DNA from: Elephas maximus indicus
Lineage: Eukaryota > Chordata > Mammalia > Proboscidea > Elephantidae
Direction: 5' to 3'
Length of the DNA: 64,000 nt
Assembly (NCBI RefSeq): GCF_024166365.1
Contig: NC_064819.1
Coordinates: 153,518,293 to 153,582,292, forward strand
The notes under the pieces are model-generated. The model had not been told where the DNA came from. It ran no database searches and saw only the letters and a program-made list of their open reading frames with translations. Position 1 is the first letter of the stretch. Every line of letters begins with the position of its first letter. The translations under genes were made by a program, and so were the position numbers. This document shows positions 22,140 through 34,600 of this stretch, in pieces.

Positions 22140-22433
22140 TTACTTTCTCTTTCATTAGTTTCTCCCAGACTCCACCCCTGCTCCGCTCAGTCCCCGCCCC
22201 TTCCGCAGTGAAGCCCCGCCCCATCCTTCGTCTCCTTCAGCATAGGCCCCGCCTCTTTCCCTTAAGACTCACTGAAGGCTACGGAAGTTTGGCGCCAACC
22301 GTGTTTTTTTTTTTTGCCCTCCTAAAGGCGGGAACTAGTTATGTGCGCCGGGACGCGCCTTGCGTCTGATCTGATTGGCCTTGCATGCTCAGTCCCTCCT
22401 CCGTGCCCTGACTGCGCTCTGACATTGGTGGAA
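22140..22433 (+). promoter_or_regulatory. CASP8AP2: CASP8AP2 promoter (TATA-less, E2F/CCAAT/GC boxes)
   Basis: Three GC boxes of CCCCGCCCC type (about 22193, 22212, 22245) lead to a palindromic E2F site TTTGGCGCCAA at 22288-22298. A second E2F-type GGCGGGAA lies at 22327-22334, and inverted CCAAT boxes are at 22373-22378 (GATTGG) and 22423-22428 (CATTGG). This layout is typical of S-phase genes, which fits FLASH's role in histone mRNA synthesis. Binding itself is inferred from motifs only. Confidence 0.8.
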
Positions 22434-22494
22434 ATGCCAGGGAACCCTCAGTGTCCAGAAAGGAGCCCGGGTTATTGTGGGCCGAACAAGACGG
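22380..22494 (+). other. CASP8AP2: CASP8AP2 exon 1 (5' UTR), start approximate
   Basis: A strong donor, ACGG|GTAAGT, sits at 22494/22495 just downstream of the promoter elements, and the main start codon lies in a later exon. The exon's 5' end is an estimate. It contains an ATG at 22434 with G at -3, whose frame stays open to the donor. Confidence 0.7.
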
Positions 22495-23314
22495 GTAAGT
22501 TGCTGTGAGGGTCTCGTCTGAGCAGGGTTGCTGGTTTAAAGGCTGCATGGCGCGGTAGTGCCCGCTGGGGGCCTGGCGGCCTCCGGAGAGCCAGAGAGTC
22601 GGAAGGCGACCACCTGAGGCGGCAGAGCCGGTGGGGGAAGGGCTGCGCCTGACAGCCGAGGGACTCAGGTAGCCGCATTCCCGCCGCCCACGGGTGCAGC
22701 TTCTGGGCTACCATTCCGCGTCCCTATGTCGTTTCCCGAGATGGTCCGGGCGCGGGTTGGGAGCCAGTTAACGCAGGAATTGCCCTTCCGACCGCTTCTG
22801 CAGCCCTCCACTCGAAAAACCGATATTGCCTTGGGGTGTAATCTTAAAAGCTTTCGGAAGGGGTTCCCTGGAGGAGTGGGTTTTTCTGAGTCTGCGGTGG
22901 TCATTGATGTTAGTTGTTTTCGAGACTGTTACCCCGGAGAAGTTATTTATTGGATCTCTTCAGCGCCTAGAACCTTGCTCGACTTGCAGTAGGCCTCTAA
23001 CTCGGATGGGAATGTGGAATACACAGGCTTTAAGGATATGTGCATCAGGGGTCAAGTTGGTTTTGACTCTGCTTGTTCTTTCCCGTTCTCCAGAGCTCCA
23101 GCTCCAGACCTTTCGCCTCTCAAGGCCCCTCCCCCATCGCAGCTCCTCTCTGGTTGGAGGAGGAGAGTGGCTTTCAGAGCAAGAATTTTCTTTCTTCCCC
23201 AGATTATCTTCTCCCTCCGTATTTTACAAGAGGTGGTCCCATTTCAAAAGCAAAAAAATTTCACTCTAATGAATATTTTTAATTTTGCTCATTTGCTTTT
23301 GGAAATAGACGTCG

Positions 23315-23500
23315 GAATCTCACCTCACCTCTGCTACTTACCAGTTGTTTGATCTTGGTCAGATTTCTTTATCGCCTGTGTCTGTTTCCTCGTCTGTAAA
23401 ATGGGGAATAGCCTGTGCCTCATAGGACTTTTGGGAGGATTTAAAGTGAGTAATGCATTTAGAGATTTAGGGCAGTGCCTGGCATATAGTGTATGGTATA
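23315..23500 (+). repeat. MIR SINE
   Basis: CTACTTACCAGTTGTTTGATC, TTTCCTCGTCTGTAAAATGG, TCATAGGACTTTTGGGAGGA and CAGTGCCTGGCATATAGT follow the MIR consensus order closely. Confidence 0.92.
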
Positions 23501-23900
23501 TGGTAGCTTTTGGTATTATTTTCCCCATACATCATCTTTCTGAATCTTGCTGTATTTGCCTTTCCCACGGCCTAAAAATACAGGCTTACCTTCTCTTTTT
23601 CCCTTTTTTTCTCTGTAAGTGCTTGTTTCTTTCCCTCAATTTTAAAAAAGAAAACTTCCTTTTAGACTGCCTTTAAAACATTGTCTTATCACAAAAGGCT
23701 GGGTGATCCTTCCTTCATCTGCTTCACCTTCACATCTGAATCTTTTGAAATCAGAAGATTATGAGTGACCTTGGCACACTTTTATTTTATTGTCATGGTT
23801 CTTAACTTTTTAAACCCTGTCTCTACACTTTTCACAGGTGTAACCCTCAGTTGGTGGAAGGTGAGAGCATGTGTGAAAAAGTCCCCCTCTTCCCAAAAGA

Positions 23901-25191
23901 TTTTTTTTTTTTTAATTGTCCTTTAGATGAAGGTTTACAGAACTAACTAGTTTCTCATCAAATGGTACACACATTGTTCTATGACATTGGTTAACAATCC
24001 CATGACATGTCAATACTCTCCCTTCTCAACTCTGGATTCCTTATTACCAGCTTTCCTTTCCTTCCTGCCTTCCAGTCTGTGCCCCAGGGCTGGTACGCCC
24101 CTTTAGTCTTGTTTTGTTCCATGAGCCTGTTCAGTCTTTGGTGAAGGTTGAACCTCAGGAGTGACTTAATTACTGAGCTGAAAGGGTGTCCGGGGGCCAT
24201 ACTTTCAGGGTTTCTCCAGCCTCTGTCAGGCCAGTAACTCTCATCTTTCTTTTTGAGTTAGATAGTTTGTTCTGCATTTTTCTCCAGCTCTGTCCAGGAC
24301 CCTCTATGGTGATACCTGTCAGAGCAGTCCGTGGTGGTAGCTGGGCTCCAGTTGTGCCATGGAGGCCATGGTAGATGTGGTCCATTAGTTCTTTGGATTA
24401 ATCTTCCCCTCGTATCTAGTTTTTTTCATTTTTCCTTGCTCCGGAAGGGCTGAGACCTAGATAGAGTATCCTGGATGTCCACTTACAGGCTTTTAAGACC
24501 CTATGCGCTACTCATCAAAGCTGGTTATAGAACAATTTATAAACTATGTTATGCCATTTGAGCTAGATGTTCCCTGAGACCATGGTCCCCACAGCCCTCA
24601 GCCCAGCAATTTGGTCCCTCAGGGAGTTTGGATGTGTCTCTGGAGCTACCATGACCTTGCCATGTACAGGTTTTGCTGGTTTCGCCACTATTGTGTACTG
24701 TCTTACCCTTCACCAGTGGTTAAGAGCTACGGCTACTAACCGAAAGGTCGGGAGTTCGAATCCAACAGACGTTTCTTGGAAACTCTGGGGTAGTTCTACT
24801 CTGTCCTATAGGGTGGCTATGAGTCAGAATCGACTCTGTGGCAGTGGGGTTTTTTTTTTTTTTTTTTTTTGGTCTAATCCCCAAGCCTCCCCTCCATAGT
24901 AACCATCAAAGATGGTTTCTTCCTGTGTGTAAACCTTTTCATAAGTTTTTACAGTAACTGTCTCATACAATGTTTATCCTTTTGTGATTGACTTATTTCA
25001 CTTGGCATAATGCCCTCCAGATTTGTTCATGTTATGAGATGCTTCACAGATTCATCGTTATTCTTTATCATTGGATAATACTCCGTTGTGTGTATGTACC
25101 AGAGTTTGTTTATCCATTCATCTTTTGAGGGCATCTAGGTTGTTGCCATCTTTTTGCTATTGTAAACAATGCTGCAATGAACATGGGTGTG
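23901..25191 (-). mobile_element. 5'-truncated L1, interrupted by AfroSINE
   Basis: Poly-T at 23901, then the complement of the L1 3' UTR and ORF2 end up to 25191, with an 8-base duplication CCAAAAGA (23893-23900, 25192-25199). Its 3' UTR block is present once, unlike the copy at 13318. Confidence 0.88.
24713..24870 (+). repeat. AfroSINE
   Basis: CAGTGGTTAAGAGC, GGGAGTTCGAATCC, tail ATGAGTCAGAATCGACTC and a T-run of about 22 bases. The first head bases are missing. Confidence 0.92.
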
Positions 25192-25219
25192 CCAAAAGAC
25201 TCAGATAAATACTCTTTGT

Positions 25220-25358
25220 TCCTTCCCTCCCTTCCTGGAGAATCACTGACATTTGTGATTTCAAGAGTGTAATTTCACCTATCACCAAGACACTGATGAT
25301 TCCCAAATCATTCCTACCAGTAGCCTTCTGTGCTGCATACTCCAGTTTCCAACTGCCT
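25220..25358 (+). repeat. L2 LINE, left part of an interrupted copy
   Basis: TACTCCAGTTTCCAACTGCC is a typical L2 phrase; the copy resumes at 32975 with ACCAAATGTCCCACAG after the L1. Confidence 0.6.
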
Positions 25359-25372
25359 ATTAGACATTTTTT

Positions 25373-28300
25373 TAATATAATTTTCATTGTGCTTTAAGTG
25401 AAAGTTTACAAATCAAGTCAGTCTCTCACACAAAAACCCATATACACCTTGCTACACACTCCCAGTTACTTTCCCCCTAATGAGACAGCCCGCTCTCTCC
25501 CTCCACTCTCTCTTTTCACGTCCATTTCGCCAGCTTCTAACCCTCTGCACTCTCTCATCTCCCCTCCAGGCAGGAGATGCCAACGTAGTCTCAGTAGTCT
25601 ACCTGATCCAAGAAGCTCACTCCTCACCAGCATCCCTCTCCAACCCATTGTCCAGTCCAGTCCATGCCTGAAGAGTTGGCTTCAGGAATGGTTCCTGTCC
25701 CAGGCCAACAGAAGGTCTGGGCGCCGTGACCACCGGGGTCCTTCTAGTCTCAGTCAGACCATTAAGTCTGGTCTTATGAGAATTTGGGGTCTGCACCCCA
25801 CTGATCTCCTGCTCCCTCAGGGGTTCTCTGTTGTGTTCCCTGTCAGGGCAGTCATCGGTTATAGCCGGGCACCATCTAGTTCTTCTGGTCTCAGGCTGAT
25901 GTAGTCTCTGGTTCATGTGGCCCTTTCTGTCTCTTGGGTTAATAGTTATCGTGTGACTTTGGTGTTCTTCATTCTCCTTTGATCCAGGTGGGTTGAGACC
26001 AATTGATGCATCTTAGATGGCTGCTTGCTAGTGTTTAAGACCCCAGATGCCACTCTTCAAAGTGAGATGCAGAATGTTTTCTTAATAGATTTTATTCTGC
26101 CAATTGACTTAGATGTCCCCTGAAACCATGGTCCCCAGACCCCTGCCCCTGCTACGCTGGGCTTTGAAGCATTCAGTTTATTCAGGAAACTTCTTTGCTT
26201 TTGGTTTAGTCCAGTTGTGCTGACCTCCTCTTTATAATGTGCTATCTTTCCCTTTACCTAAAGTAGTTCCTATCTACTATCTAGTTAGTGAATGCCTCTC
26301 TCCCACCCTCCCTCCCTCCCTCCCTCCCTCCCCCTTCTCATAACCACAAAAGAATGTTTTCTTCTCAGTTTAAACTGTTTCTCAAGTTCTTATAATAGTG
26401 GTCTTATACAATATTCGTCCTTTTGCAACTAATTTCGCTCAGCATAATGCCTTCCAGGTTCCTCCATGTCATGAAATGTTTCAGAGATTCCTCACTGTTC
26501 TTTATTGTTGTGTAGTATTCCATTGTGTGAACATACCATAATTTATTTATCCATTCATCCATTGCTGAGCACCTTGGTTGCTTCCATCTTTTTGCTATTG
26601 TAAACAGTGCTGCAGTAAACATGGGTGTGCATATATCTGTTTGTGTAAAGGCTCTTATTTCTCTAGGATATATTCCAAGGAGTGGAATTGCTGGATCGTA
26701 TGGTAGTTCTATTTCTAGTTTTTTAAGGAAGCGCCAAATTGATTTCCAAAGTGGTTGTACCATTTTATATTCCCACCAGCATAAGTGCATAAGTGTTCCA
26801 ATCTCTCCACAGCTTCTCCAACATTTATTATTTTGTGTTTTTTGGATTAATGGCAGCCTTGTTGGAGTGAGATGAAATCTCATTGTAGTTTTGATCTGCA
26901 TTTCTCTAATGGCTAATGATCGTGAACATTTCCTCATATATCTCTTAGCTACCTGAATGTCTTCTTTAGTGAAGTGTCTATTCATATCTTTTGCCCATTT
27001 TTTAACTAGGTTATTTGTCTTTTTGTAGTTGAGTTTTTGCAGTATCATGTAGATTTCAGAGATCAGGCGCTGATCAGAAATGTCATAGCTAAGAACTTTT
27101 TCCCAGTCAGTAGGTAGTCTTTTTACTCTTTTGGTGAAGTCTTCGGATGAGCACAGGTGTTTGATTTTTAGGAGCTCCTAGTTTTTTAGTTATCTAGTTT
27201 TTCTTCTACATTCTTAATAATGTTTTGTATACTGTTTATGCCATGTATTACAGTTCCTAACGTTGTCCCTATTTTTTCTGCCATGATCTTTATGGTTTTA
27301 GATTTTATATTTGGGTCTTTGATCCATTTTGAGTTAGTTTTTGTGCATGGAGTGAGGTATGGGTCTTGTTTCATTTTTTTGCAGATGGATATCCAGTTAT
27401 GCCAGCACCATTTGTTAAAAAGACTGTCTTTTCCTATTTAACTGTTTTGGGGCCTTTGTCAAATATCATCTGCTCATATGTGGATGGATTTATGTCTGGA
27501 TTCTCAATTCTGTTCCATTGGTCCATGTATCTGTTGTTGTACCAGTACCAGGCTGATTTGACTACTGTGGCGGTATAATAGGTTCTAAAATCAGGTAAAG
27601 TAAGGCCTCCCACTTTGTTCTTCTTTTTCAGTAATGCCTTATTTATCTGGGGCCTCTTTCCCTTCCATATGAAGTTGGTGATTTGTTTCTCTATCTCATT
27701 AAAGAATGTTGTTGGGATTTGGATTGGAATTGCATTAAATGTATAGATCGCTTTTGGTAGAATAGACATTTTTATAATGTTAAGTCTTCCTATCCACAAG
27801 CAAGGTATGTTTTTCCACTTATGTAAGTCTCTCTTGGTTTCTTACAGAAGTATACTGTAGTTTTCTTTGTATAAGTCTTTTACATTTCTGGTAAAATTCA
27901 TTCCTAAGTATTTTATCTTCTTTGGGGGCTACAGTAAATGGCATTGATTTGGTGATTTCCTCTTCAATGTTCTTTTTGTTGGTGTAGAGGAATCCAGCTG
28001 ATTTTTGTATGTTTATCTTGTATCCCGATACTCTGCTGAACTCCTCTTATTAGTTTCAGTAGTTTTCTGGAGGATTCCTTAGGGTTTTCTGTGTATAAGA
28101 TCATGTCATCTGCATATAGGGATACTTTTACGTCTTCCTTGCCAATCTGGATGCCCTTTATTTCTTTATCTAGCCTAATTGCTCTGGCTAGGACCTCCAA
28201 CACAGTGTTGAATAAGAGCAGTGATAAAGGGTATCTTTGTCTGGTTCCTGATCTCAGTGGGAGTGCTTTCAGACTCTCCATTGAGGGTGATGTTGGCTGT

Positions 28301-31300
28301 TGGCTTTGTATAAATGCCCTTTATTATGTTGAGGAATTTTCCTTCTATTCCTATTTTGCTGAGAGTTTTTATCATGAATGAGTGTTGAACTTTGTCAAAT
28401 GCCTTTTCTGCATCAATTGATAAAATCATGTGATTCTTTTGTTTTATTTATGTGATGGTTTACATTCATTGTTTTCTTAATGTTGAACCATCCCTGCATA
28501 CCTGGTATGAATCCCACTTGGTCATGGCAAATTATTTTTTTGATATGTTGTTGAATTCTATTGGCTAGAATTTTGTTGAGGATTTTCGCATATACGTTCA
28601 TGAGAGATATAGGTCTATAGTTTTCTTTTCTTGTGGTGTCTTTACTTGATTTTGGTATCAGGGATGTGGTGGCTTCATAGAATGAGTTTGGTAGTATTCT
28701 GTCCTCTTCTATGCTCTGAAATACTTTTAGTAGTAGTGGTGTTAAGTCTTCTCTGAAAGTTTGGTGGAACTCTGCAGTGAAGCCCTCCGGACCGGGGATT
28801 TTTTTTGTTGGGAGCTTTTTGATTACCTTTTCAATCTCTTCTTTTGTTATGGGTCTATTAAGTTGTTCTACCTCTTTTTGTGTTAGTTTAGTTAGGTAGT
28901 GTGTTTCTAGGAATTCATCCATTTCTTCAAGGTTTTCAAATTAGTTGGAGTACAGTTTTTCATAGTAATCTGATATGATTATTTTAATTTTAGTTGGGTC
29001 TGTTGTAGTATCGCCCATCTCATTTCTTATTTGGGTTATTTGCTTCCTCTCCTGTTTTTCTTTTGTCAGTTTGGCCAATGGTTTATCAATTTTGTTGAGT
29101 TTTTCAAAAAACCCGCTTTTGGTCTTGTTAATTCTTTCAACTGTTTTTCTGTTTGCTATTTCATTTAGTTCAGCTCTAATTTTTATTGTTTGTGTTCTCG
29201 TGCCTGTGGATTTCTTTTGTTGCTTTCTTTCTATTTGTTCAAGTTGTAGGGATAATTCTCTGATTTGGGCCCATTCTTCTTTTTGAATGTGTGCATTTAT
29301 TGATATAAATTGGCCTTTGAGCACCGCTTTTGTTGTGTCCCAAAGGTTCTGATAGAAAGTGTTTTCATTCTCATTGGATTCTCTGAATTTCTTTATTCCA
29401 TCCTTAATGTCTTCCATAATCCAGTCTTTTTTGAGCAGGGTGTTGTTCAGTTTCTAAGTGTTTGATTTCTTTTCCCTGCTTTTCCTGTTACTGATTTCAG
29501 CTTTTATGGCCTTATGGTCAGAGAAGATGCTTTGTAATATTTCAATGTTTTGGATCCTGCTAAGGCTTTATTAAGGCTTGCTTTATGACCTAATATGTGG
29601 TTATCCTAAAGAATGTTCCAAGTGCACTAGAAAAGAAAGTGTACTTGGTTGCTGTTGGGTGTAGTGTTCTGTATGTGTCTACGAGGTCAAGTTGGTTGAT
29701 CTGAACAGTTAGATCTTCCATGTCTTTATTGAGCTTCTTTCTGAATGTCCTGTCCTTCACCGAAAGTAGTGTGTTGAAGTCTTCTGCTATTATTGTGGAG
29801 CTGTCGATCTCACTTTTCAATGCTGATAGAGTTTGTTTTATGTATCTTGCAGCCCTGTCATTGGGTGCATAAATATTTAATATGGTTCTATCTTCTTGGT
29901 GTATTGTCCCTTTAATCCTTATATAGTGTCCTTCCTTATCCTTTATGATGGATTTAACTTTAAAGTCTGTTTTGTTGGAAATGAATATTGGTACTCCTGC
30001 TCTTTTTTGATTGTTGTTTGCTTGATATACTTTTTTCCATCCTTTGAGGTTCAGTTTGTTTGTGTCTGTAAGTCTAAGGTGTGTCTCTTGTAGGCAGCAT
30101 ATAGACGGATCTTGTTTTTTAATCCACTCTGTCACTCTGTGTCTCTTTATTGGTGCATTTAGTCCATTTATATTCAGGGTAATTATGGATAGGTATGAAT
30201 TTAGTGCTATCATTATCATGTCTTTTTTGTGTGTGTTGTTGACAGTTTCCTTTTCCCACTCAATTTTATGTGCTGAGTATATTTTCTTCATATATTGTCC
30301 TTTTCTCATATTTGTTGTTGATTTTGTTTCTGCTGTGTGTCTATTTTTCCCTTATATTTTATTTTGATGAGTAGGGTAGTTTGTCTCCCGTGTGGTTATC
30401 TTATTATTTACCTCTATTTTTCTAAATTTACACCTAACTTTTATTTCTTTGTATCGCTGTATCTTCCTTTTCATATGGAAGGTGTATGATTACATTTCTT
30501 AGTCCCTCTTTATTATTTTAATGTTGTCTTCTTTTATACAATAACATTGCTGTTACCCTGTTTTGGGTTTTTTTTTTTTTTTTTAATAATCTTGCTTTGT
30601 TTTTTTTTTATTTCCCTGTCTGGGTTGACTTCTGGTTGCTCTGCCCAGTGTTCTAGTCTTGGGTCGATACCTGATATTATTGATTTTCTAACCAAAGAAC
30701 TCCCTTTAGTATTTCTTGCAGTTTTGGTTTGGTTTTTACGAATTCCCTGAACTTGTGATTATCTGGAAATGCCTTAATTTCACCTTCATATTTAAGAGAC
30801 AGTTTTGCTGGATATATGATTCTTGGCAGGCAATTTTTTTCCTTCAATTTTTAAAATATGTTATCCCATTGCCTTCTTGCCTGCATGGTTTCTGCCGAGT
30901 AGTCCGAGTTTATACTTATTGGCTCTCGTTTGTAGGTGGGCTTTTTGTTTATCCCAGACTGTGCTTATAATTCTTTGTCTTTGGTTTTGGCAAGTTTGAT
31001 TATAATATGTCTTGGTGACTTTCTTTTCAGTTCTACCTTACATGGAGTTTGATGATCATCTTGGATAGATATCTTCTCATCTTTCACAATATCAGGGAAG
31101 TTTTCTGCCAACAAATGTTCAACAATTCTCTCTGTATTTTCTGTTATCCCTCCCTGTTCTTGTACTCCAATCACTTGTAGGTGATTTCTCTTGATAGAGT
31201 CCCACATGATTCTTAAGGTTTCTTCATTTTTTAAAATTCTTTTATCTGATTTTCCTTCAAATGTATTAGTGCCAAGTGATTTATCTTCGCATTCAGAAAT

Positions 31301-32961
31301 TCTAGCTTCTACTTGCTCAATTCTGCTCCTCTGACTTTCTATTGAGTTGTCCACTTTTGTAATTTTATTGTTAATCTTCTGAATTTCTGATTGCTGTCTA
31401 TGGATTTTTCCAGCTTATTAAATTTTTCATTATGTTCCTGAATAATCTTTCTATTTTCTTCAGTTGCTTTATCTGTGTGTTCCTTGGCTTGTTCTGCATA
31501 TTGCCTCATTGCCTTCCTGATGTCTTGAAGGGTTCTGTATATTAAACTTCTGTATTCTGGTTCTGGTAATTCCAGGAATGCACTTTCATCTAGAAGATCC
31601 CTGGATTCTTTGTTTCGAGATCCTGTTGAGGTGATCATGGTCTATTTCTTTATGTGACTTGATATTGAATGTTGTCTCCGAGCCATCTATAAGTTATCGT
31701 ATTAGTTTATGCTTGCTTACTGTGTTGTAGCTGCTTACTTTGTTTTGTTTTGGTATACTCCTATGGTTTGCTTGAGTGAGCTAGCTTGATTATTTTCTCC
31801 TTTGGAGCTCTGGTGTCCTGTCCCCAGCTGGCTAGAGCTGTTCTCAGGTATATCAGTCTAGGAGTCCATTCAGTATTGTTGTATGAATTCAGCTCAGGTT
31901 TCCAGGTAGCTGATCATCAGGTATGTGGCACAGTCTCTGTCCTACAGTCTTAGAGGGGCAGGAGTGATTGGCGTATATACCCGTATCTGATTGCAGCACG
32001 GGGTCACGCTGTGAACAAGGGAAGGGGCTGAGAACCGACCCTCGAGTGTCTCTGAGGAAAACACGTCCCTGTTCCCTAGAGTGTGCTGGTGGGTGGGTTC
32101 TGCAGAGGGAGCATGGGGACCCAAGGTTTTTGGTTGTAAGGACTGGGAGGTACCAGTTATCTTTGGACCCCTCTTGCTTGTGGCTGGGTGACTTGAGTGG
32201 AGCTACCAGTCCTTAGGTCCCTGATATGGGTAGGTGAGGTCCTTGTTTGATAGGCAAAGCAATGTCAAACGTCAAACACCCACCTCCACCACACAGCTGA
32301 AATGGTTGGAGTTTGCCAACAAGGGCCTATTCTCCCGAAATAGGCCCACACAGGTCCATGCAGAAGGGAAAGGTGCTCAAGGTCGATGGACAGTTTATGC
32401 CTGGACAGGAGCCGCTTCTGTCTTGAGCTCCCCTGGTTAATGGAGCTAGCAAATTATCTCTTCCCCCCAGTTGCAATTTTTTTCCTTCCCCTAGGTGGGA
32501 GGATGGCTCTAGGTGCTTAACAGGGCATATCTTAGGCCCAGGGATTCAGCCGCTGAAGCTGGCTTGGGGGTGGGGGGGACGCGGTAAAATATAGGCAAGT
32601 ACTTAGCTTTCGCTGAGAGCGCCGTTCTTCTCAGGTTCTGGAGGTATGAGTAGGCTATGCGGCTGGCTGCTTCTCCCTGAGGAAACTGTGGCCGAATGCT
32701 AGCACCAGCCCACCACCGCCGCAGCTGCTCCAGGAATGGTGCCTGAGGGCTTCCTGTGATTCAGGTCCGGTAACTTCTCTCCACTCCTGAACGGTCTCTT
32801 CCTCCCCCTGCCCCTCAGTTCGTTGTCTAAGCATGTCTTTGATGCTCAGGGCTCTCGGCTTGTCACAAATATACTCATTTCACTTGTTTTTTTGGATCTT
32901 TGTTGTAAAGAGTGCTTGCTGGAAGCATCTGTCTATTCCGCCATCTTGGCTTTGCCTTCCA
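25373..32961 (-). mobile_element. full-length L1, antisense in CASP8AP2 intron 1
   Basis: The duplication ATTAGACATTTTT flanks about 7.6 kb (left copy from 25359, right copy 32962-32974). The 5' end reads CCAAGATGGCGG, a YY1-type start. Then come a 1.3 kb 5' UTR (about 31640-32961), ORF1 remnants (31638 to 30965), and ORF2. ORF2 runs from about 30246 to 26404: an endonuclease frame at 30309-29590 with ITLNINGLNAP and SICCLQETHL, and a reverse-transcriptase frame at 28281-27964 with YADDMIL. It ends in a 3' UTR with a polypurine tract. ORF1 and ORF2 are each split by several frameshifts or stops, so the copy is not active. Confidence 0.93.
26301..26334 (-). repeat. G-rich tract of the L1 3' UTR
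   Basis: The plus strand reads CCCTCCCTCCCTCCC repeatedly, so the L1 sense strand carries (GGGA)n, a sequence able to form G-quadruplex. A shorter version is at 19574-19600. Confidence 0.9.
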
Positions 32962-32974
32962 ATTAGACATTTTT

Positions 32975-33112
32975 ACCAAATGTCCCACAGATAATTCAAC
33001 ATGTTGATTGTGGTTTTCCATCTCAGTTAAAAGTGTGACCATCCACCTTGTTATCAAAGCTAAGAACTTCAGAGTCCTTAGCAAGTTGGACATTTCCTGA
33101 ATTCCATAGGTC
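32975..33112 (+). repeat. L2 LINE, right part of the interrupted copy
   Basis: CAACATGTTGATTG and the following text continue the L2 order after the L1. Confidence 0.5.
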
Positions 33113-33133
33113 TTTAAATTTTTTATTACCTCC

Positions 33134-33615
33134 TGTCTTAGTTATCTATGGCTGCTGTAACAGAAATACCATAGTGGATGGCTTTGACGAAGAGGAATTT
33201 ATTCTCTCACAGCCTAGGAGGCTAGAAGTCCAAATTTAGGGTGCATCTCTGGGGAAGGTCCTCGTCATTAAACTTCACCTGGTTTAGGAGCTTCTTAGTG
33301 TAGGGACTCTGAGCCCAAAGAATATGTTCAGTCCTGGCTCTTCTTGCTTGGTGGTAATGAGATCCTTCTCCTTGCTCCTCTCTTTGACATCTCAAAAGAG
33401 ATTGACTCAAGATACAGTCTCATCCTGTAGATTGTGTCCTGCCTCATTAAAATAACTGCCTCTAATCCTGCCTTCTTAACATCACAGAGATAAGATTTAC
33501 AACGCATAGGAGAATCACATCAGATCGCAAAATGGTGGACAACCACACAATACTGGGAATCATGGCCTAGCCAAGTTGACACACATGCTGGGGGGACACA
33601 GTTGAACCCATAACA
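33134..33615 (-). repeat. solitary LTR-like repeat
   Basis: Begins TGTCTTAGTTATCTATGGC and ends CCATAACA, i.e. TG...CA ends, with near-identical 5-base flanks CCTCC and CCTAC. It contains TTTATTCTCTCACAGCCTAGG and ATCATGGCCTAGCCAAGTTG. I infer an ERVL/MaLR-type LTR. Confidence 0.65.
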
Positions 33616-33619
33616 CCTA

Positions 33620-34185
33620 CCAATATGCCATACCCTGTGCTGAGAACTGGAAATATACTGGTGGACAGAATAGAGCTGGTCCAGGTTTTCAAAGAGTTTA
33701 CAGTCCAGTGGGTGAGATGAACATTTCTTCAGGAGCCTCACAAAAAATGTAATCATAAACTGTGATAGGCCATCTGGGAAAAGAATACAGTGATATAAAA
33801 ATATGTAACAGAGAGTCTGTGCTGGTGGGAAGGAGGGTGACCAGGGAATGCACAAATAATTCTTTAAGTCAAAATATCAAGGTGAGTTAACTTAAGGGAG
33901 AGTGTCAAGGAAGGAGCACTGTTTGCAGAGGGCCTATGGTGCGAAGTAACAAATAGCATGTTCAAGAAGCTGAAAGAAGGCCAGTGTTGTCAAAGCAGAC
34001 TGCTGGGGAATGGGGAAGAATAATGGAGGCTGAGGCTGGAGGGGTGGGCAGAGAGGCCAGGTCATGCAGGCCTTTGCAAGTAGAATTGTGACAAAATTTG
34101 GTCTTTATCCTAAGAGCAACAAGACACACTGTAGGATTTTAACCAGAGGAGGGAACATGACCAGATTTTGAAAAGACAATTTAGT
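33620..34185 (-). repeat. L2 LINE
   Basis: CCCTGTGCTGAGAACTGG, AGTTTACAGTCCAGTGGG, GGCCAGGTCATGCAGGCC and GGTCTTTATCCTAAG are the complement of L2 3' sequence. Confidence 0.75.
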
Positions 34186-34239
34186 CTGTGGTATGAAGAA
34201 CAAATTGATATGGAGAAGAGTGGACATTTATTTGAAGAC

Positions 34240-34600
34240 CTTTTCCATCATTAAGTCTTGTTGATTGTACTACAGAAATCTATCAGATCTGCTTCTTGTC
34301 TTTATTTCCACTACTGCTGGCTTACAGGGACTTCTCATATTCTCCTGGACTGTTTTAATAGCCTTTCCTCTCTCCCTCGCCATTATATTTTCTATGCTCT
34401 TCCTGTCATTTAGATTTCTAAAATGCAGATTTGATCATGATATTTCGCTATTCCCTACTAGATGAAGTCTAAGTATTTTAAAATTAAGTCTCTTAATGGA
34501 GTTATAATACACTACCTAACTTTCTAAACTTCATTTCTCACGCCTTGCCTTTACACATTCTAATCTGTGAGTATTCATACCTGCACTTGCTTGTGAGCTT
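34240..34600 (+). repeat. L2 LINE
   Basis: TTTCTAAAATGCAGATTTGATC then TGATATTTCGCTATTCCC matches the conserved L2 phrase preceding the 3' end; divergent. Confidence 0.55.

Noticed and set aside
22726-23269. Plus-strand frames just after CASP8AP2 exon 1
   Set aside because: GC-rich intron start; no splice-site support or homology that I recognise.
25398-25904. 168-codon plus-strand frame, repeated at 45164-45637 and partly at 18686
   Set aside because: All are the antisense of the same L1 3' UTR; recurrence reflects the repeat, not a host gene family.
26404-30309. Minus-strand frames with endonuclease and reverse-transcriptase motifs
   Set aside because: They are broken pieces of one L1 ORF2, not host genes or a retron-like system.
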